The notes under the pieces are model-generated. The model had not been told where the DNA came from and did no database searches. It saw nothing but the letters and a program-made list of their open reading frames with translations. 12,051 bases of DNA from Symbiodinium natans (lineage: Eukaryota; Sar; Dinophyceae; Suessiales; Symbiodiniaceae): the NCBI GenBank assembly GCA_905221605.1, contig CAJNDS010001648.1, forward strand, positions 1-12,051. Reading direction: 5' to 3'. Positions 1-6,999 of this stretch are shown here, in pieces. Each line of letters begins with the position of its first letter. The first letter of the stretch is position 1. The translations under genes and the position numbers were made by a program.

Positions 1-303
1 TTTAATAGTTTTATTAATGTTAATAATTTTGAATATTTTTTCTAATTTTAATTTTCAGGGAGCCTCTCAGGGCAGAAAATAATAATTTTAATAATTTTAA
101 TAATTTTAATAATTTTAATAATTTTAATAATTTTAATAATTTTAATAATTTTAATTTTCCGGGAGCCTCTCAGGGCAGAAATTAATAATTTTACTAATTT
201 TAATATTGTTAATAATTTTAATTTTCCGGGAGCCTCTCAGGATTATTAAAAATATTAAAATTATTAAAATTATTAAAATTATTAAAATTATTAATTTCTG
301 CCA
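1..303. repeat. AT-rich 9-bp tandem array with GC-rich spacers and inverted junction
   Basis: The stretch is built from the unit AATAATTTT, cleanest at about 84-150. It is interrupted three times by the spacer GGGAGCCTCTCAG (about 59-71, 163-175 and 227-239). Two of the spacers continue into GGCAGAAA. After about 240 the array is read in the opposite sense (ATTAAAATT units) and ends in TTAATTTCTGCC, the reverse complement of the GGCAGAAATTAA that starts the left block near 174. The last ~130 bp therefore form a long imperfect inverted repeat. No reading frame of interest is present. It is a simple-sequence satellite, and its true extent to the left is cut off by the window edge. Confidence 0.85.
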
Positions 304-327
304 ACGTCCTTTTGAAATCCGACCGTA

Positions 328-421
328 GGGTCTATTTAGAAGCCGTGCTCTTCTAGGTTTATTACATTTAGGTATATGGACCTGTGTTATAAATCACAAG
401 CCCCAGCTTCTAAATAGACCC
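328..421. repeat. 16-bp perfect inverted repeat with 62-bp loop
   Basis: GGGTCTATTTAGAAGC at 328-343 is the exact reverse complement of GCTTCTAAATAGACCC at 406-421. The loop is AT-rich and non-coding. The size (94 bp in all) suits a small non-autonomous inverted-repeat element or a structured transcript. No target-site duplication is obvious at the edges, so its mobility is not shown. Confidence 0.7.
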
Positions 422-438
422 GGTTTTGCTCACACACG

Positions 439-595
439 GGGGGGGGGGCGAAGGGGGAGGAGGGCAGGCTTTAAGTAAATTGAGCATTTGGCTTCAGACT
501 TAAACTCGGCTTGTCAGCTGTTTAGACAAATAACTTGAAACTTAGAATGTACTGCAGGGGAGGGGGGGAGGAGGGGGAGGGGGAGGGGGACGGGC
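439..595 (+). repeat. G-rich tracts with quadruplex potential
   Basis: A run of about eleven G follows CACACAC near 439. A second block at about 556-593 has at least five G runs of four or more separated by one to three bases. The second block satisfies the usual G-quadruplex pattern on the plus strand. The short frame across it encodes only Gly/Glu low-complexity sequence and is not credible as a gene. Confidence 0.6.
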
Positions 596-708
596 AAGGA
601 GCCAACCCCGCTCACTTTCGCCATCCATTGAAACAGGAGAAGAAAGAAACAGGGCCTCCAATTCTTCCTTTCTTGCATGTTTGTCGTTTAGAGGGGAACA
701 AGAGAAGA

Positions 709-1503
709 GGAGGGAGAGAGAAGGAGAGAGGAGAGATGAACGAGGATTGCTTTTTTAATGGCAGAGCAAAGAAAAGAATAGAAGAGAGATGAATAGAGAA
801 GAGGGAGAGACAAAACAAGGCGCAGAGAAGATGGCACTCTTCTTTGTCCATCCTCTCTCCCTTATCTCTCGCTTCCCTCCTTCGTTTCGAAAAAAGACAA
901 ACAAAAAGGAAGAACTGTGAGAAGGAGAAGGGTAAGGAAAGGAACAGAAGAGATAGGCCGAGAGGAGGGATACAATGAAGTATTATGGAAAGGTCCACGC
1001 GCAAGGAGTCACCTTCTGCTTGCCCTTCCACTGCTTTATCGTACAAGTTCCTTTCTTGTGTTGTATCAGTTAAAAGGAAGCAGAAGGAGAGAAGAGAAAG
1101 GGAAGCAAGTGAGAAAGGAAAGATAACAAGGATGCCATTTTTCTGGAAGCGTCAGGAATAGCAGAGACAGGAAGCAAGGAGATGGAGTGACAAAGTAAGG
1201 CGCGAAGCTTTCTATATAGTCTCTCCCTTGTCTCTCCCTATTCCCTTTCGAATTAGAAAAAACCATTCTTGCTCTTCTCAGATCAGTGCCCTCCTCCTCC
1301 TCAGGAAATCCCTGCTTTTTCAAGCGAATAAGACAAATAGCAGATAAGAAGAGAGGAAAGGGAATGATTAAGTAAAGAGGGGCTTCCATTTCCCTCCTTA
1401 TCTCTAATGTTACTTTTCCTTCTTGTGGGGTGTCCCTTTTCCTCCCTTGAAGATGCAGAAAGCGATTGAAGAGGACACCCGTTCCATCGCCCATATATAG
1501 GGA
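709..1503. repeat. Large direct repeat, copy 1 (purine-rich)
   Basis: This segment is nearly identical to 1682-2491. From 709 to about 1260 the offset is a constant 973 bp, with only scattered substitutions (for example T at 749 against A in copy 2). Beyond that, small indels shift the register. The sequence is an irregular GGGAGAGA / TCTCTCCC polypurine-polypyrimidine tract. The frames open on both strands encode Arg/Glu or Ser/Leu/Phe low-complexity peptides and recur only because the DNA recurs. I see no gene in it. Confidence 0.85.
1428..1480 (+). repeat. 53-bp miniature element with GGGTGTCC/GGACACCC ends, copy 1
   Basis: GGGTGTCC (1428-1435) and GGACACCC (1473-1480) are perfect 8-bp terminal inverted repeats. 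The interior reads CTTTT, then CTTGAAGATGCAGAAA, then GCGATTGAAGA. Further copies lie at 1626-1678, 2419-2470 and, inverted, at 1560-1610. The element is too short to encode anything. It could be a tiny non-autonomous transposon or a hairpin module. Confidence 0.65.
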
Positions 1504-1520
1504 GAGAGAGAGAGAGAGAA
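1501..1520. repeat. GA dinucleotide microsatellite
   Basis: A run of about nine GA dinucleotides follows the end of repeat copy 1. It has no counterpart at the end of copy 2, so it arose or was lost after the duplication. Confidence 0.8.
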
Positions 1521-1559
1521 ATCATGAGCACCAGCTGGCTTTGCTGCCAATCCAAAAAT

Positions 1560-1610
1560 GGGCGTCACTTTTAATTGCTTTCTGTCTTCAAGCGAGCAAA
1601 AGGGACACCC
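1560..1610 (-). repeat. Miniature element, inverted copy
   Basis: This 51-bp stretch starts GGGCGTCAC and ends GGACACCC. Its interior (TTGCTTTCTG, then CTTCAAGCGAGCAAAAG) matches the reverse complement of the 1428-1480 element. It lies 15 bp from the forward copy at 1626, so the two make a head-to-head imperfect hairpin of about 120 bp. Confidence 0.55.
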
Positions 1611-1625
1611 TCAGTGTTTTCTTTT

Positions 1626-1678
1626 GGGTGTCCGTTTGTCTTGCTTGAAGATGCAGAAAACGATCAAGAAGGACACCC
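1626..1678 (+). repeat. Miniature element, copy 2
   Basis: GGGTGTCC at 1626-1633 and GGACACCC at 1671-1678 bound a 53-bp unit carrying the shared core CTTGAAGATGCAGAAA. It directly precedes the second 0.8-kb repeat copy. Confidence 0.65.
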
Positions 1679-1681
1679 GTT

Positions 1682-2491
1682 GGAGGGAGAGAGAAGGAGA
1701 GAGGAGAGATGAACGAGGATTGCATTTTTAATGGAAGAGCAAAGAAAAGAATAGAAGAGAGATGAATAGAGAAGGGGGAGAGACAAAACAAGGCGCAGAG
1801 AAGATGGCACTCTTCTTTGTCCATCCTCTCTCCCTTATCTCTCGCTTCCCTCCTTCGTTTCGAAATAAGACAAACAAAAAGGAAGAACTGTGAGAGGGAG
1901 AAGGGTAAGGAAAGGAACAGAAGAGATAGGCCGAGAGGAGGGATACAATGAAGTATTATGGAAAGGTCCACGCGCAAGGAGTCACCTTCTGCTTGCCCTT
2001 CCACTGCTTTATCGTACAAGTTCCTTTCTTGTGTTGTATCAGTTAAAAGGAAGCAGAAGGAGAGAAGAGAAAGGGAAGCAAGTGAGAAAGGAAAGATAAC
2101 AAGGATGCCATTTTTCTGGAAGCGTCAGGAATAGCAGAGACAGGAAGCAAGGAGACGGAGTGACAAAGTAAGGCGCGAAGCTCTCTATATAGTCTCTCCC
2201 TTGTCTCTCCCTATTCCCTTTCGAATTAGAAAGAACCATTCTTGCTCTTCACAGATCGGTGCTTTCCCTCCTCTTCAGGAAATCCCCTTTCCCTTATTTT
2301 GCTTTTTCAAGCGAATAAGACAAATAGCAGATAAGAAGAAAGGAAAGGGAATGATTAAGTAAAGAGAGGAGCTCTTCAATTTCCCTCCTTATCTCTTATG
2401 TTACTTTTCCTTCTTTTGGGGTGTCCCTTTTCATCCCTTGAATTGCAGAAAGCGATTGAAAAGGACACCCGTTCCATCGCCCATTTATAGG
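1682..2491. repeat. Large direct repeat, copy 2
   Basis: Second copy of the 0.8-kb purine-rich segment. It differs from copy 1 by point changes and by an insertion of about 15 bp around 2285-2300 (an extra CCCTTTCCCTTATTTT-like stretch). It begins four bases after a miniature inverted-repeat element (1626-1678) and ends shortly after another (2419-2470). The pair implies a fairly recent segmental duplication. Confidence 0.85.
2419..2470 (+). repeat. Miniature element, copy 3
   Basis: GGGTGTCC at 2419-2426 and GGACACCC at 2463-2470 bound a 52-bp unit. The core CCCTTGAATTGCAGAAAG has one deletion relative to the copy at 1428. It is the counterpart of that copy within the large duplication, so it is not an independent insertion. 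Confidence 0.65.
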
Positions 2492-2875
2492 GAAAGGCAA
2501 AAGTCCTGCAAATCCACACAAAACGGAAAACGGTAAGAACAACTTTGCCGGTCAAAATTTGCCGGGATCCCCTTGGCGCCCTGGAAAAGTCTTGCAAACA
2601 CCACGCAAAACGGAACAGGGTCGGAACAACATTTGCGCCCTTGGCGCCCTGCAAAAGTCCTGCAAGTACAACACAAAGCCGAAAAGGGTAGGAACAACAT
2701 TGCCGGTCAAAATTTGCCGGGATCCCCTTGGCACCCTGCAGAAGTCCTGCAAATACCACACAAAACGGAAATGGGTAGGAACAACATTGCCGGTCAAAAT
2801 TTGCCGGGACCCCCTTGGCGCTCTGCAAAAGTCCTGCAAATACCACACAAAACGCAAAATTTGCCGGGATCCCCT
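2491..2875. repeat. 87-bp tandem array, five imperfect monomers
   Basis: The marker GCAAAAGTCCTGCAAA and its variants recur at 2497, 2583, 2651, 2738 and 2825. Full monomers are about 86-87 bp and contain CACACAAAACGGAAA, GGAACAACATTGCCGGTC and AAAATTTGCCGGGATCCCC. The second monomer has lost about 19 bp and the last about 40 bp. Because 87 is divisible by three, long frames stay open on both strands (for example 2376-2924 minus). Their peptides simply echo the monomer, so I do not call a gene. Confidence 0.85.
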
Positions 2876-2929
2876 TGCCCGAGACGAAGGAATGAAAGTG
2901 ATGATGAAGAAAATGAGAAAACAATAACT

Positions 2930-3135
2930 TAATAATTTAAAGATTGTAAATAAACTAAATAGTTAAAACCATTTAAATTATTTAGATAATTTAAGTAAAT
3001 TAAATGCCTTGAACAATTTAAATCTGAAAGAAGGGGTCGGGCCCCCTCCCGCAGGAGGAATTAAATCATTTAAATATGGAGGGGTCTTCATATTTAGATT
3101 GGAAGCTGCGTATTTAAATTATTTACTTCCCGCCA
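2930..3135. repeat. AT-rich spacer with ATTTAAAT motifs
   Basis: This AT-rich stretch repeats ATTTAAAT and TATTTAAAT-type words (around 2970, 3015, 3068 and 3112). It is broken by a GC-rich segment at about 3032-3058 with GGGCCCCCTCCCGCAGGAGG. It separates the 87-bp array from the 135-bp satellite. No coding signal is visible. Confidence 0.6.
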
Positions 3136-3142
3136 GGGAAGG

Positions 3143-4075
3143 GGGCCCTGTTCTTCAAACACTTGCAGCCTCATTTCTTGCGGGGCACACCCCCTGGTAA
3201 AAACTTAGAGGTCTGAAACGGGTCTGGCGCGGGCGTCCTTTCAAGGTAGGTTTTGCTCCAGAAAAGGAAGAAAAAGGACGCCCTGTTCTTCGAACACTTG
3301 CAGCCTCATTTCTTGCGGGGCACACCCCCTGGTAAAAACTTAGAGGTCTGAAAGGGGTCTGGCGCGGGCGTCCTTTTAAGGTAGGTTTTGCTACAGAAAA
3401 GGAAGAAAAAGGACGCCCTGTTCTTCGAACACTTGCAGCCTCATTTCTTGCGGGGCACACCCCCTGGTAAAAACTTAGAGGTCTGAAAGGGGTCTGGCGC
3501 GGGCGTCCTTTTAAGGTAGGTTTTGCTCCAGAAAAGGAAGAAAAAGGACGCCCTGTTCTTCGAACACTTGCAGCCTCATTTCTTGCGGGGCACACCCCTG
3601 GTAAAAACTTAGAGGTCTGAAAGGGGTCTGGCGCGGGCGTCCTTTTAAGGTAGGTTTTGCTACAGAAAAGGAAGAAAAAGGACGCCCTGTTTTCGAACAC
3701 TTGCAGCCTCATTTCTTGCGGGGCACACCCCTGGTAAAAACTTAGAGGTCTGAAACGGGTCTGGCGCGGGCGTCCTTTCAAGGTAGGTTTTGCTCCAGAA
3801 AAGGAAGAAAAAGGACGCCCTGTTCTTCGAACACTTGCAGCCTCATTTCTTGCGGGGCACACCCCCTGGTAAAAACTTAGAGGTCTGAAAGGGGTCTGGC
3901 GCGGGCGTCCTTTTAAGGTAGGGTTTTGCTACAGAAAAGGAAGAAAAAGGACGCCCTGTTCTTCGAACACTTGCAGCCTCATTTCTTGCGGGGCACACCC
4001 CCTGGTAAAAACTTAGAGGTCTGAAAGGGGTCTGGCGCGGGCGTCCTTTCAAGGTAGGTTTTGCTACAGAAAACA
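3143..4075. repeat. 135-bp satellite, seven monomers
   Basis: The marker ACTTGCAGCCTCATTTCTTG recurs at 3161, 3296, 3431, 3566, 3699, 3833 and 3969, so the period is 135 bp with single-base indels in later units. Each full monomer carries CGGGGCACACCCC, AAAACTTAGAGGTCTGAAA, GGGTCTGGCGCGGGCGTCC and GAAAAGGAAGAAAAAGGACG. Variants at three sites (AACGGG or AAGGGG; TTTCAAGG or TTTTAAGG; GCTCCA or GCTACA) are unevenly distributed among monomers. The last unit is truncated at GCTACAGAAAACAGC. A 45-residue repeat frame stays open on the minus strand (3155-3862). It switches frame where single bases are lost, so protein-level selection is not supported. Confidence 0.9.
3231..3283 (+). repeat. 53-bp inverted-repeat module inside the satellite monomer
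   Basis: GGGCGTCC (3231-3238) and GGACGCCC (3276-3283) are perfect 8-bp inverted repeats bounding 53 bp. The module recurs at every complete monomer junction through about 3950. The length, the terminal pattern GGGYGTCC/GGACRCCC, the C-rich start followed by T runs, and an internal CAGAAA all resemble the elements at 1428, 1626 and 2419. Homology is plausible but not proven. Confidence 0.5.
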
Positions 4076-4079
4076 GCAA

Positions 4080-4720
4080 CGGCCATTCGAAAGCGCAAAT
4101 CCACAGGCAAAAGGCCTTTCTGTGGGAGGGCGGCCAATCGTCTGCAATGGACTGCAATGGCCACTCCCAGTAGAGATGTCCCAGTGGCAACTCTTCTGTA
4201 ATTTGTGCCAATCTAGGGGCGGCATGGGTTCTTCAGTCCGTACCTGTGGGGAAAAGAATTTGCCAGTCAGTGAGTCGGAGTGCACTGCATGGATTAGCAG
4301 TTCTCCTTTTTAATAAATACTGGCTGCATGTATGCTGATTCATGTTTGTTGTTGGTGCGAAGTCGTCGTTCTAAGGTTTGTCATCTGCCCGGCGGCTGGC
4401 CACTCATGATGTGGCGTCTGACCAAAAGGAGAGCGACGCTCCACATGCCCATGGCTGACCTGAAAATTTGCCAATGTTTGTCTTTTCTCAAGCCTTCGTT
4501 TCTTTCTGATGTCAGTTGCCAGTGCTCGTGGCTGATATAACTCTGTCTTGAAGGTGTGCACGCGTTGGCAGTGCATATCGCTTAAGTTGCAGGAAAACTT
4601 TAAAGATACATTTACAGATGCATGCTACTACTGACCGCTATTTTCTATTTGGGACAAAACTCTTCTTGATGCTTTTCTGCCCTCTCTGTGACTTCCATCC
4701 ATGAACGTCTTATTTTTTGG
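4080..4720. other. Single-copy DNA without a supported gene
   Basis: The satellite ends abruptly into mixed-composition DNA. Open frames here (for example 4122-4313 plus and 4340-4576 minus) are short, match no family I recognise, and lack convincing splice or start context. A small direct repeat CTGCAATGG occurs twice near 4141-4160. I see no RNA gene. Confidence 0.4.
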
Positions 4721-4725
4721 CCCTA

Positions 4726-4845
4726 TTGAAAAGGCCACATTCGTCACTGAAGAACATCCCCACATTGAGAAGGCCACTTGACTTGTTGAAAACAACCTCC
4801 AAACCTTGAGAAGGCTACGTTACTTGGAGGAAACAAGGAAATGCG
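4726..4845 (+). repeat. About 40-bp imperfect tandem repeat, three units
   Basis: TTGARAAGGCYAC recurs at 4726, 4765 and 4806, followed each time by a loosely conserved tail (ACTTG or CACTGA, then GAAAAC or GAGGAAAC). The units are 39 and 41 bp apart, and divergence is high. This is probably an old local duplication. An A-rich tract follows at about 4916-4953. Confidence 0.5.
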
Positions 4846-4954
4846 TGCAAGAACCTCTGAATAGAGCTCAACAGTCAAAAAACTAGTTTTTTGGTCTTTC
4901 GGGACTCTTCCAGCAGAAAAACCAAAAAAAAAACAAGAAAACCAAGAAAAATAA

Positions 4955-5011
4955 CAATCCTGAGGGACTCTGTTGGAGAGCCGGACCCCTGGGCAGAGTC
5001 CCTCAGGATTG
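4955..5011. repeat. 18-bp perfect hairpin
   Basis: CAATCCTGAGGGACTCTG (4955-4972) is the exact reverse complement of CAGAGTCCCTCAGGATTG (4994-5011), with a 21-bp loop. It follows an A-rich tract. It could be a miniature inverted-repeat element or a transcript hairpin. A T run does not follow the stem, so a simple terminator is unlikely. Confidence 0.75.
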
Positions 5012-6640
5012 GTTGTATTGCAATAAGTTTGCATGTGTTTTGGTCGAAAAAGTGCACTCCCACAGCGTCCCGTATTCGAACTTTCATGCAAAGCCCCCAA
5101 CTGTTGAAGCTAAATCGAAACAATACCTTGGCAGCGTAGCTCGCGGAAGAGCAGATGCCCCGGAACAAGAGAAAAGAAGCCTCCGAAACCTTCGGCTGAC
5201 CCCGACCACACCGACACAGCATGAAGAGAAGGAAGTGAAGCCATGGTCTCACACATCTACCACAGACTCCACATGAAGAGAGACAAGAGGAACATCCGCG
5301 GCATTCACCACTCCACATGAAGGTTGACAAGTGGAGACAACGGGAGACTAGCTCCGAAAACCCTTGCATTCACCGTCTGCGCTGCGAGAAACGTCAACAA
5401 TTGATTTGCCCTAGCAAGAATCTGTATGCACAAACCCCACAGTAACCTGTTTGGCAGTCAGTTCGGTTGTCCAAGGTCGTAAGAGTAGCCAGGGATTCGA
5501 ATACAATCGGGTACGGATGGTCCGTGTTCCACCCACTGCGAGCTCGACTACACGCTATGAACGCCTTTCAGACAGATCAACACGCCTCGGAGCACCGCAG
5601 CCCTTTAGCACTTTGCGTGCGCGTTGATACCCGGCCAGCTCCCGAAGCACGGCTTCCCTCACGCAGATCCCTTGTCACAAGGTTCTAGATCCCAGCCCCT
5701 ATACAGGAATAACAGGAGCCGAAACTCTCCCTTAAGGACCCCACAGGCAGACCAGATCCAGTGCATTGGTCCCGCCCTGGCAGCGCTTGCCACAAACCCG
5801 GAAATGAGGCGCCTGACTTCGCAGTCTGTAGCTTGTCAGGCTGACCACATGCACGACCGCTACAAGATATGCAGGTGCTGTTGATGGAGACGCCGCCTCC
5901 CAAACAATCTCAAACATAAGGCCTCGAACCTATTCGCCGTAGGTGCCTGGGAAACCATAATCACCCGTGAGCGGCCTCCGATGCCATTGCCTCTGAAAGC
6001 GAGGAGGAAGGGCCGTTCACCCTCCCAAAGCTTACCTAAAAAGACGAAAGCTGATCGAGCCGAGATGCGATTAGACCGAAGTGTCAGCAACAAGAGAACC
6101 GCTCAAACTTGACCACGATCAGAGACAGCTGACGAAGGATCCTTGACATCGATCACTGTGAACCCTACAGCTTCTTGCTCGTATTCTGCCGCATTTACAC
6201 AACCTTCAAGTCTAGCAACGCGGTTCTATCGTTTGTTGGAAGGATGCTGGACACCCTTGTTTGACCCTTACGGTCACCCAGAAAGGCTTTAAGTCTGTGC
6301 CAAACACACACACACAACTTCAAAGATCCTCAAGAAGCGTGGTGATCCCCTAATTGCTCGTTTGAGACAGCAGCGCGAAAAGATGGGGGGTCGCCGCAGC
6401 TGTGCTGATCACAGCCCAGAGCCTCTGACCGTTGCCATCAGGATGAATTCGGAAAGGGCCGAGTGGATGCAGAGCACTCCAAGTCCAACCACTACGTCAC
6501 TGCGTCTAGCAGCATGACCTGGCGGCCCCGTGCCAGGTGATGAGATAGCGAGATGTGTATCGCATGCAGTTTGCATGACGTGTTCGCTGCTTCTCGTGCG
6601 CCCGAGGTCGTCCCTCCACCTGGAGAAGGGGTCTTACTTC
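5012..6640. other. Long intergenic stretch, no supported gene
   Basis: Composition is mixed, with a short CA run near 6305-6315. Frames of 60-90 codons exist on both strands (for example 5013-5276 and 5467-5688 plus, 5860-6093 minus), but none shows a recognisable domain and many overlap one another. No rRNA or tRNA cloverleaf was found by eye. Small exons could still be hidden here. Confidence 0.4.
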
Positions 6641-6657
6641 TGGCACAGGGTATATAT

Positions 6658-6684
6658 CCCTAAACCCTCAACCCTAAAACCCTA
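6658..6684. repeat. Interstitial telomere-like tract (degenerate CCCTAAA)
   Basis: The tract reads as four units: CCCTAAA, CCCTCAA, CCCTAAAA and CCCTA. This is the TTTAGGG telomere type of plants, many algae and dinoflagellates, seen on its C-rich strand with two imperfect units. It directly abuts the first codons of the methyltransferase-like fragment. It is preceded by TATATAT. Confidence 0.6.
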
Positions 6685-6936
6685 TGCTGGAGATTCTCGA
6701 CTACCTCCGCCCGCGAGAACCCGCAGACGGGGCTGCTCAAGACGCGCGAGTACATGGCAGGCTTGCCGTATCGCGATGTCACGTACTGTGCCTTCGGGTA
6801 TAGCTACAGAAAGCCCACACGCCTTTGGACGTCTCTGCCCTGGACGCCCTCCCGCGGCGTCTGCAGAAAAGGTGACCGATGCGCTGCCTTCGACGGCCGG
6901 GGCCATCCAGCGAGCGCGCAGCATATATATGTATAG
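6684..6936 (+). pseudogene. Degraded C5-cytosine-methyltransferase-like fragment (phage/retroelement type)
   Basis: Two frames carry consecutive parts of one conserved region. The first (6684-6716) reads MLEILDYLRPR. The second, entered at 6715, begins ENPQTGLLKTRE and continues to HPASAQ before a stop at 6934-6936. Family hallmarks are the ENP motif (the ENV-like motif VI of C5 methyltransferases), GLPYRDVTYC with a following FGY, and RKPTRLWTSL, a basic Trp-Thr segment resembling motif VIII. Homologues have a few aromatic residues between the two parts. Their absence together with the frame change points to a small frame-shifting deletion near 6714. The catalytic PPC motif, the SAM-binding N-terminus and the target-recognition region are absent, so this is a relic. 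Related domains occur in phages and in some protist retrotransposons. Which source applies here is inference. Confidence 0.65.
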
Positions 6937-6992
6937 AGGACTCAGGGGAGCACAGAGTCCATTTCTTTTTCACTGAGGACTCAGGGGAGCAC
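6936..6992. repeat. 18-bp direct repeat flanking a 21-bp spacer
   Basis: GAGGACTCAGGGGAGCAC occurs at 6936-6953 and again, identical, at 6975-6992. It begins at the last base of the methyltransferase fragment's stop codon. It may be a duplication footprint of an insertion or excision event at the end of that relic. Confidence 0.75.
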
Positions 6993-6999
6993 CGCCGCA

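Noticed and set aside
612-1046. Minus-strand frame of 144 codons, repeated at 1588-2019
   Set aside because: It is Ser/Leu/Phe-rich low-complexity sequence read from a polypyrimidine strand. It is duplicated only because the DNA is duplicated, and there is no domain.
2376-2924. Minus-strand frame of 182 codons across the 87-bp array
   Set aside because: Same reason: satellite monomer of 87 bp. The plus-strand frames are equally open.
3155-3862. Minus-strand frame of 235 codons with 45-residue repeats
   Set aside because: The period of 135 bp is divisible by three, which keeps frames open. The frame changes register where monomers lost single bases, with no sign of coding constraint.
2491-4075. 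Possible CRISPR-like direct repeats
   Set aside because: The repeats are head-to-tail whole monomers without unique spacers, in eukaryotic DNA.
5490-5510. tRNA-like GGGATTCGAATAC (T-arm resemblance)
   Set aside because: No matching acceptor, D or anticodon arms could be folded around it.
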